Shown: positions 10,901-23,300 of the stretch, one piece after another
Numbering within the stretch: position 1 is the stretch's first letter
Layout: every line of letters begins with the position of its first letter
Source of the DNA: Apteryx mantelli
Taxonomy: Eukaryota > Chordata > Aves > Apterygiformes > Apterygidae
NCBI RefSeq assembly: GCF_036417845.1
Contig: NC_089982.1
Span: 61,641,684 to 61,705,683, forward strand
DNA length: 64,000 nucleotides
Direction of reading: 5' to 3'
Notes under the pieces: generated by a model
Seen by the model: the letters and a program-made list of their open reading frames with translations, nothing else
Told to the model about the DNA's origin: nothing
Databases searched by the model: none
Program-made: the position numbers and the translations under genes

Positions 10901-13900
10901 CAATATTCTAGATTGTATTTTTCTTTCCCCAATTAAAGGTTAGTCATGCTGGGAAAAATTCAGTCATGCTATATGGTTGTGTCTTAGAATTTTGTAGCTC
11001 CCAACTCCTAATACTAGGAATGCTGTGATGGTAGGCTGTTGGCCCTTTCCCTAAATGCACAGCAGATGTAAAAGTTACTGAATAGCGTATGCATATAGTA
11101 TTTTCCTGCACAGATACTTTTATGTCTTATCATCCCTGTATTTTCATATCACTGACCCAAAATAATTTTACTCACGCTGAGACTGTGGTGAAAATGCTCT
11201 TGCAGATGTACCCACTCCCAGATTTCCTCTGAGTGGTGCAGTAGTTTATCTACAGAAAAGTTGGACTTCTGCTATAATATGGCACCACCTTTAAGTCATT
11301 TGATCTTTTTTTTTCAGTAGTTTTCTCCAGCTGTAGAGACAACATCTATATCCAGTTTTGACCTCAGTGGGTTAACACAGAAGTAACCACAAGAACCCAT
11401 TTCAACACTGAAAATGTACATTCACACTCTGAACATTGAAAAGGTTTCCCTTAATCTATGCAATGTTTTGGCAAAAATTGTAGACTGTGAAGTAGGAGCT
11501 AAATACTACAGTATTCCTTTTTTACCTCAGCAAGTTCTGTAAATCCAAATTTTCTTTCTTATACCAAACCACTTGTAGGGTTTACAATAGGTTCAATAGG
11601 TTTGACATATCTTACTGCAGCAAATGCCCAGCTGTGCCATACCACATCCTCTAGCAGCAAATGTGCACAAGCTAAAACCATTGCATTAAGATCACATTGA
11701 TCTTGGCCAGCTGGGAAAGCAAGTTCATTTGTCAATGTTCATTTTCTAAAATCCAAGATGAAAAGCGTGGCTGAATGCGTTACAGAGACCTGAGTATAGA
11801 CCAGGTTCTTTTTCAACAATTTAATTTAGTTCTCCATAGTCCATCCAGAGATTCTGCCATCTTTTTATGTGATAGAATACTAATATCCAAAGACTGACTG
11901 GCAGAGTTAGGCCTTTTGATATACCTCCTCGGTGATGTGTGACCTCTCTTCTCTGTCTGCTCTTGGTAAATAGTGCCTTGGCTTTTTAAGGAATGGTTTC
12001 TCTTAAATTTCAGTCATATACTGAGTGCTTATACCAATTGCAAATCAACATATATCCATTTCAGATTAGAATAATTCCAAATTCCTGACCAGAAAAGTTT
12101 GACTCCTTGCTGCTTCTTGGTTAGATGTACTGTAGTGTGCCAGAAAAATCCTTTGGGATCTTATTTTCCTTTTTCTCTCTCACATTTTCTTCTGCGGTAA
12201 CAATCATCAAATTTACTGGCTCACATTTTGTGCCTGTGGTTCTTCTATTAGATGTGGCTTCTTCTATTAGATGTTCACTTGGAAAATGAACAGGGATTCA
12301 TTTTTATTTCAAGTCTGTGAGAACTGTAACAGTTAAGGGCTCTGACTCATGATCAGAGGCAGATTCAGATAGAATGCTGAAATGTCTCTAAACATAGAGA
12401 GACAGCGACAAGAGATGTGTTTTTCCCGAGTGGCAGCAATTTACAGCTGAATGTAGTAATGTCAGCTGCTGGTAAATTTAGCAGTCAGTTTATGGCTGTG
12501 AACTACAGTGGCTCAAGAAGCAGTTTAAACTGCTTCTCATCTTTTCTTTGCAAGAAAGCCACAACAATATGCAGCTGCTATTATGGTTTCTGCTCAGAGG
12601 AAAAACAATTTGTTCAGAGTGTACTAGTGTTGGTTGACTTGGACCACATTTTTAGAGGGGATTTCCCAAAGTATTTGCAAAACACTTTTCCTGACCCTGA
12701 TTGTGTAATTATCAATCACAATGAAATTAGTGGACCTTTGTCTCATTAACTTTCACAGTTACTGAGAATTTACTGTTCTAATTCTACAGGTCCAGTTTTC
12801 AGCCTAGTTCAGATAGTATATCCTGCCCAGTCAGTGGTATCATTAACTATTCAATGGTTCAGATCTTAATCTTCTATTTTTAGATGATTTTTTGCCAGCC
12901 TGATCTTTTAAGTGTCACAATTGACCTGCTTGTATTTCTTAGTTGCTATTGTAGTTACTAGTTAATATTCTACTTAAGTGTGAAATAATTCTTGTCTGCT
13001 CAATTTCAGTTTTCCTTTTTCCATTTCCTAGTTTGGAAAACTTAACTGAACAGTTGTGATATCAGCAGCATCACAGCAATGCTTTGTGGTCACCTCCCCT
13101 GGACTGTAGCTAACTTATCTCAAAGTCTGTGTTGGTATGTTGATACTTCAGGAACACAAAAACCCTCCATAAATCCTCTGACAACTTCAGTGGAGTTTCT
13201 TCTTTCTATCCGGCCATACTTTTTCTGTGAGTCCTGACAGCCTAGGTTGCAATCAGATGATCATTAAGCTTGCGTCTGTGCATTGCCAGAAACTCTGGCA
13301 GTATAAATTTGGTTCAGGTCTAGTGTGATCACATGACTAAATTTCCATTAAATAACTTAAGTACACAATATAGTCTTTGTGCCAGCTAATTCACAGGCGT
13401 GCTGCCTAATATCCCAGAGTGCTTTGCAATTCTCTGGTGCTTTGTGAGATGCCAGCCCAGCAGAGTTCTAGGAATTTTTGTGAGCAACTTTTCAAAGGAC
13501 TTGGCTTCTTTTTCCAAAGTTAGATGCCTTTTTAAAAAAAACCTAATGTTGCTGCCAAAAGGCCACTTATACCTTGTTACTTTTAAGGGTACTTTATAAT
13601 CTTGGCCTTTCCACTTGCTGGATGCCATTTTCATGCAGATGTCTTACAGGTGGCTCTTTCGTATCAAAATTTGCAGTAGAGTTTCCTGAAGATTCCCTAA
13701 CCTGGGAGTAGCATTATCAACTCATTATGAACTGCATAGAGGAAAAGCGGGAGCAGAGAGAAGAGGAGTTACATTAAGAAGAATTTGCCCCATTTCAAGG
13801 TCTTTTTTTCAGATCTGATGAAACTGCATGAATTGTAACTGAAGAATTTCCATTCCATAAAGTGTCTGGATGTGAGCAATGTCTAGTGCCATAAGTCATG

Positions 13901-16900
13901 CAGCAAAGATGAGAAGAATATCAGCAGAAGGAGAACTTCAGAATAGGAAAAGTAATGTTCTTGGGGTTCTGTATTAAGGTCGTCCATTATTTGGCAAGCT
14001 ATCAGTGTGGAAAAGTTGAAAGCTAGAACCATAATCTGGAATGTGACATCTGCCTGCTGCTTTATGAAGTGACCAATCCACACTACTTTCAGATGACATA
14101 TGTACAGAATGTTGTAGCAAGCGTTGCTCAACGGCCACCCTTCTCCATTGTACTGGGTTATTGGTGGAAGGAACATTGCCATTCTCTGCCCTTCAAGCAG
14201 AGGGTTTTTTTCATGGTTCTAGTCTGGCAGATGCCTGAAATTGGGCAGTCTGCTTCTTTTTAGTGCGCCAAGATCAATGGAGTTACTGTTCTGTCCTTGT
14301 TACTAGCTGATCTTGAAGGCCTTTGTTCACAAAGTCATCTACCAGTAGGTGCAGTCATCACTAGTTTCATCATAGTTTGACTGCCTGAAAGGAAACTTGA
14401 TAGTGTGAGTCTGAACACAGCTTCCATATCAGGATCTTGTTTTACTGCTGTATCTTGCACTAAATTTGTGAGTGTAAGGGGGAGCAGATGGCTGAAGTCT
14501 GGGAGTGGGAAGCTGGGATAGAATCAGTGCCTGCTATGGCTTGTTCATTTGCCCGTGGGAACCAGGAGGGCCAAATTCTGAGGGATGCTCTGGCAGAATG
14601 TTTTATGTGAAACGCCTAGCTGCTTTCTGCATATATATATGTCCTTGATGATTTGAAAGCAATAAGCCTCTGCGTTATGTTTCTCTTGTTCATAATCTCT
14701 ACTTTCTGTAGCTCGCATTGCCTGCCCCTCTTCCTTGATAGTTCATGCTCAAAAGTTTCATTCCATGAGGATCACCCTTTCAATAATGAAGCCTTCATCA
14801 GGCCCATTGGCTTCCTATCTCTCCAAGAATGCTAATGGAAACATATGTTGAATAGAGAAAAATTCCCTCATTTTTCTGGCAGCGAGGCAGCGCAAATAAT
14901 GCAGAACACAATACTGAAAAATGGCTGAGCACTTTACTGGGACCAATTATGTAAGACTATTTAGAGATGTGTCAACTTTGCAGTAACAACATGAGGGGAA
15001 GAAACAGAGCAGGGAGGGGAGACCTGCTTGGTGTGAGTGCTTATATCCCATCTGGAGGGCTATGACTGGCCAGATAGAGCTGCTTGTATGCCTCATGAAG
15101 GGACAAGTTCAACAGATAACCAGATAAGTGTGTGAGTTCTTGAATGGAGTGATGTGAGAAATGAGTTAAAAAGATGTAATGTGGAGAGTTTTGAGGAGGC
15201 TGCATTTGATTCAAAATAAGAGAGGAAGACATGACAGTTCTAGCTGTGTCTTGATTGCAGATTGCTTTCTTGTAGATCGCCCCATTGTCATCCCCATCAG
15301 CTCCTGCCTCTCCTTTTCAGATTCTTTGCGGGTTCGTATTATTTCCAGCAAGGCATCTGAAACTGCCTGGCTATCTCAGTTGTGTCCTGCCAATTCTAGG
15401 ATTGTACTAGTTCGGTTCTCCAAGGATCACTATGAAACTCTCTTCCCAGTTCCAACCGTTCCTCCAAGTATGCTTGTCCTTTTGGCAACAACAGGTAACC
15501 ATATTTTTGGCTGTTTGGCTTTACCCATGGGCAAGAAAATAGAATTGTTTAGTGTTCCTGCCCCAGCTTGACAAGAGGGTTCTTCTCCGCTATTTATGGG
15601 TTGCCACTGCTCTCCTGTCATGTTGAAGCCAGGACTAGTACAATAAGCTGTGTCCGCTTGCTTCTGGTATTTCAAAATTTTGGATCCATTTTCTAGAACA
15701 ATGACTAGCCCTAGGTGTGGAGGAGGAGACAGATAGGCAAGGCTGCTTAATGGTGTTGGGAAATTGTCCTTGCTTGCTTCTAGGATGGCAGGTTCCCTCA
15801 TGAAGGGTTAGGAGGATGGCTGAGGGTGAGGAGGGAGGCAGGATGCAGCTACAGTTGATCATTCTGCTTATGACACTCTGAGACTGAGCAGGAAACCATC
15901 ATCTTGGATAACCTGCCACTGGTCTGTCTTCAGCCAGGACAGTCAAGGTATGCTTCAAGCCAAAGAAAGCCCAGCCAAGTGTACCTTGATGGTCTTGATG
16001 TTCATAATTCCTGTTGCACTCTAAACTCCTGAACAGGCTGTCAAGAAACTTGTTCTCCCAGTAAACACTGTAGGGATGTACCTTCATATTTCCACATTAA
16101 AGATCAATGTTAGCATCCTCAGTGCCTTATCAGAGGTTCAGTTCCCTGGGTTGAAGAAGACAACACAGCACAAGCTGCGCACAGTTTACTTTTTTTGTGA
16201 TACCCTGGCTTTGTGTCTGTGCCTCTATTCACTTTTCAGTATTGCTACTGTTTAGTTTGACACTGACTGACACGAGAAAGGGCAGAAAGGTGGGAAAGGA
16301 GAGGAAGGATCCATAACAAGTCAGGACTGTGTGGCATGGCTAGACAAAGGTGGCCAGTCTGCTGCCTTTCGGGAAGCAGGACGTTATGTTCCAGGGCTGG
16401 CCCTACAATGGGAGCGGGCAGACTTAGCCTCCCCGCATCTTACAAGGAGATGCGGCTTTGCACACCAACAATGCCAGGAAGTGCAAGGCTGCGAACTGGC
16501 AATGCACACGCAACTTGGCAGAATAACATAGGCTTGACATCCAATGCTAGAAAAAAAGTTCGGATGAAAACAAAGAATATCCCTACAGCCATGAAAGGAG
16601 GCTTGAAAGCCCTCTGAAGGCGGAAAAAGGTGATGAGAACAGCCAAGGTTGTCCCCGTATGTGGGCCATATCAGACCTTATCTGAGGCAGCCAAATCACT
16701 GTGCCCTGGGAATCTTCTCAGGGCACGTGATGCAAGGAGGTACTGGCTTCCACCTAACCTCCCTTCCTCATTATAATTGCAGCATCAAGCATGTTTTCTA
16801 CCTTGGAAGAGGTAGAAAACACTGGAAATATCACAGGACAAGATCTTCTTCCCTGCGTAACCCCCGTTGCATTATGGCATATCGCTGACCCTGGCAGGAT

Positions 16901-17335
16901 TTGGTTCCATCCTCTTGTAGGGGAGCATGGCCCTGCAGCTCCTTGGCTGGGCGCAGGTAGCCGCGGCTGGCTGACGATGACAGGCCACGATCCAACGTTT
17001 TCCTTTCTAATTTCATTCTAGAGCTTCTAGACGCACGTTTTGACGGACACTTTGATTGCATAGAAGCCTTTTGAGTCATAAGGTCCTGAACGAGCTTCAG
17101 ATGCTTAACAAGCCTTACATTTCTCGGTGAGAAACTACTCTGTAAATTCCCCCCGCTGCGGAGGCGATGGCTGGGGACGAAGGAGGGTGCTCGGTGGAGC
17201 CGGCCGGTCTGCGCCTGACCGCCGGGGCTGCGGCAGGCCCTGCGGCGGCCGCGCTCCCCGCGCCGCCCTGGCGCGGACTTGCCGTGGCGCTGTTTTCAGG
17301 CCGCCGCGGGGTGCGGAGGCGGGGTGCGGAGGCGG

Positions 17336-17410
17336 CGGGCGGGGCGGGGCGGGGCGGGGCGGGCGCTGGAGCCGGGGCCGGGGCCGGGGCCGGGGCCGGG
17401 GCCGGGGCCG
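17336..17410 (+). repeat. GC-box tandem array followed by (GGGGCC)6
   Basis: GGGGC repeated about five times (17339-17363) is followed, after a short spacer, by six perfect GGGGCC units (17374-17409). The G-rich strand is the sense strand of SMIM14. Such arrays can fold into G-quadruplexes, and the hexanucleotide is the same unit that expands at human C9orf72. Here it is short and lies in or just upstream of the predicted noncoding exon 1. Confidence 0.93.
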
Positions 17411-17440
17411 CGCGGCGCCGCCCCGCCGCCGGGAGCCGGC

Positions 17441-17569
17441 AGATCCGGGTCTCGTGGCGCGGGCTGACGTGTGAGCCGGCCCGAGCAGCGGGGCCGCGCC
17501 GGCGGGGCCGCCTCTGCCAGCCGCGGCCGCGCAGCCCTCCGCAGCCCCCGAGACGGCGGCCGGAGCACG
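17441..17569 (+). other. SMIM14: SMIM14 predicted noncoding exon 1 (5' end not defined)
   Basis: The first SMIM14 coding exon begins with its own splice acceptor at 32704, so an upstream noncoding exon is required. Within the CpG island the best donor is CACG|GTGAGC, with the exon ending at 17569. The start given is a guess; only the donor is supported by sequence. Other donors in the island cannot be excluded. Confidence 0.5.
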
Positions 17570-20204
17570 GTGAGCGGGGCGCCGGGGGGGGGCCGCGGCG
17601 GAGACTGGGGCCGCTGCCCCGCCGCGCGGGTTTCCGCGCCCCCCCCGGCCGCAGGGCGCGGAGCGGGCGCGGCCCCGGCCCCGGCCCCGAGCGCGGGCAG
17701 CCCCGGGGGGGCAGCGCGGCGCCCCCTGTCGCGGCGCCGCCCGGCGGCGGGGGCACAAGCGCGGAGGGGCCCCGCCGCGCCGCGCCGCGCCGCCCCCTGT
17801 CCCGCAGCGCGGTGCTCTCCCAGCAAGTGAGCGTCGGCGCGTCTGCCTTTACACCGGCTCATTTGATGCGGTTTTCCTTTTTATTTTTATTTTTTTTTTG
17901 CTTGCTGGGGGTTACCCTATCCCTTCTGTCTTTTTTTTTTTTTTTTTAAAGGAGCTGTGTGCGATACTTTGAGCCACGGGGTCTTGTTTTTCTCTCTTTA
18001 AAGAGGCTAGGGGTGACATACTGACAGCGGTGTATATGCCCCCGGGCTGCGCTGCTTTTTGAAAAAGCGTGCCCAGCCAAAGGGGGAGAAATCAGGCAAT
18101 GTCTTGTAAAACACAGTCTCGGAGAAGGAACAGTGTCACGTGCCCGTTAGTTTACTGAAGATAGGATTCCTGCCAGGAACGCTTCCTGCGTGTGCGCCAG
18201 GATCTGTAGTTTGTAGCAGATCACGCTGGGGCAGGGGTGGCGTGGCCTTGGGAGCGCAGGGGATCCCGCACGGTTATCCCTCCCTGGTGTTACCCGGTCG
18301 GGCTCCCGAGACCTGCAGCCCACAGCTCAGCCACCGGCTTCCATGACCCTTGTGAGGCCTCAACTGACCACTGCTCTTGTGTGAATGCAGCGCGTGACCT
18401 ACACTAAAAACTCTTTTTCCAGAAAATCCCTGTTTTTCCAGCCAGTCTCCAGTGATTGTGTTTCAGGTTACCGATTTGTGGGTATAGGGACTGCTTGTAT
18501 CATGTACTGGCTGAACATCCTTGTCTAAGCTTTTCTACAAGTTTTCCAAACTCATCTCCAGTTTTTTGAGGTGAGAATGTCTAACTTTTTTTTAAAAAAG
18601 AGCTTATTATGTTAATTTTATGAGTGTGCCTGCTGGGGAAGGTACATGTCTGCAGTGAGCATTAGTCGGTTACTTCTCAGAGCTCTTTGTGTGCTTAACT
18701 CTTAAGACTGCTCTTGACCTTTACTCGTTTTGGTTACTTTCCAAAAGCAGACATCAGCTCAAAAAATGCAAAATAAGAAAGAAATAAAAACCGGATTTTT
18801 AACTATTTATAGTGACAGAGAATATATCCTTCGTAATCCCATCTAGTTCTTTATATTCTTATGACCTGTCCAGGTGTAAGAAATCAAGCTATTGTTGTTG
18901 ATTATTGGTTTAAAAATTGACCCTGTCACTGACAGTGTGGCTTGAAATGGTGGAAGCAATTGACGAAATAAAAGTGACAAAATTGATTAAATAACCATTC
19001 TGATGGTTAGCAGTACATCAGTCAGTGAAGTTGTGTGTGCCCATTCCTTCCACTGACATGGCTGAGTCTAAGCTCTTTGGTTGTGTTGCCCCTTTTTGTA
19101 AAATATGAGATTTACAGTTCTTGCCTAACTCCAGAGTGGTGTAGAGTCCTGTATGTCAAGTGGTTTAAGAGCCTTTTGTATAAACAAAGTTTTGCACAAA
19201 ACCAGTGCAAAGTCATACTGGATTTATTATTGATCCACAAAGTTTTGTCTCGTGCATTTCTCTTTTATGTCCCTGACATAAAGTCGCTGACCATTCAGGA
19301 CCAGAATGGGCTATTTCAGAATTGAGGTTGTAGTAAAAGCCGTTCAGTACTTCTAGCTGGATTGCGCGTGGGAGAAATGTGCATGGCCCACTTACATGGC
19401 CTATGCTCTGCACACCATGTTCTTCCCTGATTTTTAAAGCAAAAATAACAAAATGCACTTATTGTTAAAGAAGTAGTCATATAAAAGTAATTAAAAAATG
19501 TATTAAGGATTTAATCATTTTGTAACTATCAGTGTGTCTGCACTCAAAACATTGGTATCTCGTTTTTAGAGAAAGTTAGTTTCTAACTGACTTCTTGTTT
19601 TGTTATTAATTTCTCATTTCCTACTTTCATATATTTAGACTTCAGAATTAGTGATGTGTGAATGTTATTTGCGTAACAGATATGCAATAAAACAGAGTCT
19701 GTGTTCATGTTTCAGAATTTTCCCTCCTAGATATTTTAGGTACTTGACATACTTTCTTAAAGGCCAAGTTTTGTCTTTAGTGAAGTTCATTGTAGCAGAA
19801 TTGTGCCTAAATATATACAACATCAAGAGTCTTTATAGGGATTTGAACAAGCATATTAAAAGTAGCAAGACCCTCTTTCTCTTCTTATAACTGCCTATGA
19901 ATGGCATAGGTGTATAGTGCCCTGACAATACCAAATATCAGATTCTTTCTCTGTATGTTTTGACCATTTATCCAGTTAGTTGTCACAACAAATACAGAAA
20001 TATATTTTGGCAGATGCATTTATGCATAGAAAAGTTGGTATCATCTGCCCATATTCTGCTTGGGGAAGCAAATTAGAGAGCCCATGCACCTGCTTTGCAT
20101 AGTCAGGTTGCCTGTTATTAAACTTGCTTTTAAGCATGCTTTATGTTTTAACTTCCTAGGTTGCAGGTTAAATTTATTAATGTGTAAAGACCTATCTAGT
20201 TGTT

Positions 20205-20340
20205 AATAAGGCACCTGATTCTCCAAGAGGTTGAGTACTTTTTGGAAGATCCAAAAGCTCCCAATCGTCTCTGAGTACAACAGAAGCTAAGTAAACGTTG
20301 TAAGGTTAGACCACAGAGCCAAGTCTTGCATTTCTTGTTC
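20205..20340. repeat. Possible ancient amniote repeat relic
   Basis: The phrases CACCTGATTCTCCAAGAGG, GTTGAGTACTTT and AGCCAAGTCTTGCATTTC resemble a diffuse family of old repeats common in bird, turtle and crocodile DNA. No boundary or family can be given, so this is only a weak call. Confidence 0.25.
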
Positions 20341-23300
20341 ACGTAAAAGGAAAAGAAAAAGCATTGGTTTTGCCAAAATAGTTCCTTCAGCTTATAACAT
20401 TGTGACTCTCCAATAGCCAGCTTGCCAAGGAAGGTTTTTTGAAGAAAGGCTCCTCTTTACGTAAAGGAATACACTCAGGGATAGGAAAAGCATCAGTGTG
20501 TATTAGTCTTATTTCTGCTGGACTTCAGTAGTGGTACAGTGGAGAAGTGGGGTTCAATTCTCCTCTTTCCACCCTGTCACCTATTCCATGGTGTTGGCTG
20601 GGGCAGGGAAAAGGTCCCTAGTGATGGATGATGTTGCTTTTCATGAAAGATTTGAAGATGCTCAGAGAGCAACCTCTGGCATGATTGGGTTGTTGTACAT
20701 TTGCATGGCTGTTAATTGAACCAATATGCTTCAGAGGCTTTAAGTGTCTAGCTGGTATTTTTAGAGATAGTGGGACAAATCAATCCCATTTGGTGGGAAC
20801 AGATAGAGTTATGCTTGATAAAAGTTTTCCTTATTGAGATTAGTTCCCTGTTCTGATTCTGCTACAGCTTTGCATGCGTTAAAAAACATTGCTTTCTGGA
20901 GCTAAATATAGTTTCATTCCTACTTTATAAAACTGCTAGACAAATGTCAGACCCAAAGCATTGAGGTCTCCTAGGAAAGAAAAGATTTTTATCAAAAAGA
21001 ATAGAAAAGCTGTACAGAAATGTAGTGCCAACCATTAAGCAGTTGCAACTCTTTATTTGTCAGATCTTTGTCAAATGCTAGTAACAGAGCCATGGTATTT
21101 TTTGTTTAATCCATGTGTCTGTTTATATGTTTCCTATTCGTTAATGATAAAAGCTTTATTTTTAGCAAGGCAGTATTTTTAGAGAACTTGATAAAATATT
21201 TTATGTCAGTTTTCATATATGAAGTCAGTTTAGGAGAAAAAAAAGAACTGTCCAAATGAAGTTACATGGAAATGTGATGAAAAGTTGGGAGTTACTTCTT
21301 TAAATAGTTGGACTAAATCAAATGTGAAACAAACCTTCCTGGTGTGAGTAGCCCTACTTTAGCAAAAATTCCTGTGCAAGTGCTTACGGTATCATTGGTG
21401 GCTTGTCACTTTTCATATCCAGATGAGACTGCTAGCAGCTATCATTAAGCATCCCTATTTAAAAATACTGGATTGAGCTTTTATGATAGAGTTCCAGGAA
21501 ATACAAGAATATTCTTATGCACAGACTGTACAAAAAAGACTTTTCTTGAGCCACAGAGATTGCTGTATGCTTCAGTTTCAGGGTGTAAGTAGAAAAAATG
21601 TGTTTAAAGATTTAAAAAATCTTGTACTTTCCCACAAGAAGACTGTGGAGCCGAAGGTGAGATATGTGTTTCAAAGCAACTAACACTTGTCTGATGAAAT
21701 ATTACCGTGGATTTCTCTTATGCAAATTGATGTAATAGATTGAAAAATCTTTTTCTAGTAGGTGCAGCGGAGACTTGTATCAGTACCTATAATTTGCATT
21801 AGTACTTTCCTTTTGATGAACTAAACTAGTCTGCGAGTCTGCTGAATAGCTGGATGCTCTTCTCTGGTAAAAACTGGGTCGTCTTTTGCCTAAGCATATG
21901 TAAATAACCAAGTTGAGAAATCCTGTTAATTGCTACAGGTTCCCTCTGGTGTAAGTACTGATTAAAAATATTCTAATTGATAAGCTCAAATTGTTTTTTG
22001 CAGGTATGCTAAAAACCCGATTCAGCTTCCACTGAGGTCAAAGACAGGCATCCGCTGGCTTCAGATAAAGTTTGATCTGGCCTAAAGGGTTAGGAGTAGG
22101 GCTGCCAGGGAATAGAGCTGCTTTCATCTGAAAATTGAAAATCCTGCTATCTTTCTCAGCAGGCTGCTACTCTGCTAAATCTGTTTGCTCAGTGGCAAGT
22201 TATTAGAAACATATGTCATCCCTGGAGAAAAAAAAATAATGAAAATATTCCAAAGAATTTCAGTATAACTTTGTGTTTGTATATGATTGGAGTAACAGTA
22301 AGGAATAGTGTGGTTTTTTACACTTTCAAGGATTTAGTTTGGTATTTTGTAATGTAAATAATTGTTCTTTTAATAAACAAGTCTCTAAAAAAACTTCATC
22401 GCTTATGGTTTAGGGCACTAAAGCTATATTTGCTGGCTCAAGACTGTGGAAAAACTTTGGGTTTTTTTTGTTTTGTTTTAAAACTGTACACTTAGTAAAG
22501 AAATGAATAAGAGAATTTTTTATGTTAACTTACTTTTGCAAGGAGATGAAATGTCTAAAAATTTCTTAGAAACTTAATGATTTAGCCTCAGAAACAGTTA
22601 CTTCAAAATAATAAGTTATTACAGGTCATCTGACCCCCAGTGACTGTCTGGGTGCTCACTGTTAGCTCATGGTAGTTGTGAAATAAAGTGTCTCAGCTTC
22701 ACTTTTTTCTGTTCTGGACTAAACAAAGTCACGTTAACTTGCAATTCCCATAGGTTAAGTGTGTGGGGGGGGGCAGTTGCCACGTCCCAGCTGTTGTACA
22801 GTAGCTTTGTTACACCACAATGATTTGCTCATGGGTTCGAGTCCTGAACCTCACTAAATTTGTTTTAGATTTGGATCAACTTTGAACTCTCCAGTTACTT
22901 TGGTACATTTGAACATACTAATCATAATCTTGATTCATACATCTTGGAACCAGAACAGAGGTTTTTTTATGACTAGGTTACATAGTTTTATAGGAACATA
23001 TCATTTTTCGATATTTAGTCTGTTAAGGTAAAAAAAACCTCCTTTTGTATTATGAAGCCTGAAAGTTAAATACAAAATATTTCTTGGGCTGGGTAACGGG
23101 CAGCAAAGTCAGGTTCCCTTTTGTTCAGACGCAGGGAGGCTCCTGGGAGGTGCTCACCCCTGCCATTCCTCGTTCCCAGGGAGTACTCTCATTCTTGCTT
23201 CCCTGGCAAAATTTGCTCCCCGGAGCATCAGCTCCTCTTTAATCTGTAGCCACTTGTTTAGGAGCAGGGCTGCCTACCCTTTGCAACGCAAGCCTTTAGC

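Larger units (their letters stand above)
4431..17100. other. Intergenic region between divergent UBE2K and SMIM14 promoters
   Basis: About 12.7 kb lie between the two CpG islands. I found no exon-like open frame with plausible splice sites and homology, no tRNA or other structural RNA. Annotated items inside are a MIR-like SINE (about 5170-5395) and a CTCF-like motif (7921-7934). Open frames here are short, overlap on both strands, and match no family I recognise. Confidence 0.7.
17120..17840 (+). promoter_or_regulatory. SMIM14: CpG island promoter of SMIM14
   Basis: A sharply bounded, CpG-dense block lies at the 5' end of SMIM14. It contains back-to-back GC boxes (GGGGCGGGGC, about 17339-17363; Sp1/KLF type), a GGGGCC array, a CRE half-site (TGACGT, 17465-17470) and a good splice donor at 17570. 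No TATA box is evident. The neighbouring exons on the plus strand belong to SMIM14, so this is assigned as its promoter. The flanking poly-T runs at about 17880-17947 mark its downstream edge. Confidence 0.8.

Noticed and set aside
12241..12272. Short direct repeat TTCTATTAGATGTG / TTCTATTAGATG
   Set aside because: A single small tandem duplication with no associated element.
17115..17949. Long open frames on both strands in the SMIM14 CpG island
   Set aside because: Same compositional effect; frames run through GGGGCC and GC-box arrays and have no recognisable domain.
20530..20600. GGTTCAATTC B-box-like word suggesting a SINE
   Set aside because: The flanking sequence does not follow a SINE consensus well enough to call.
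22800..22875. tRNA-like B box (GGTTCGAGTCC at about 22834)
   Set aside because: No A box at the right distance, and the T stem and acceptor stem do not pair. At most a fragment of a tRNA-derived SINE.
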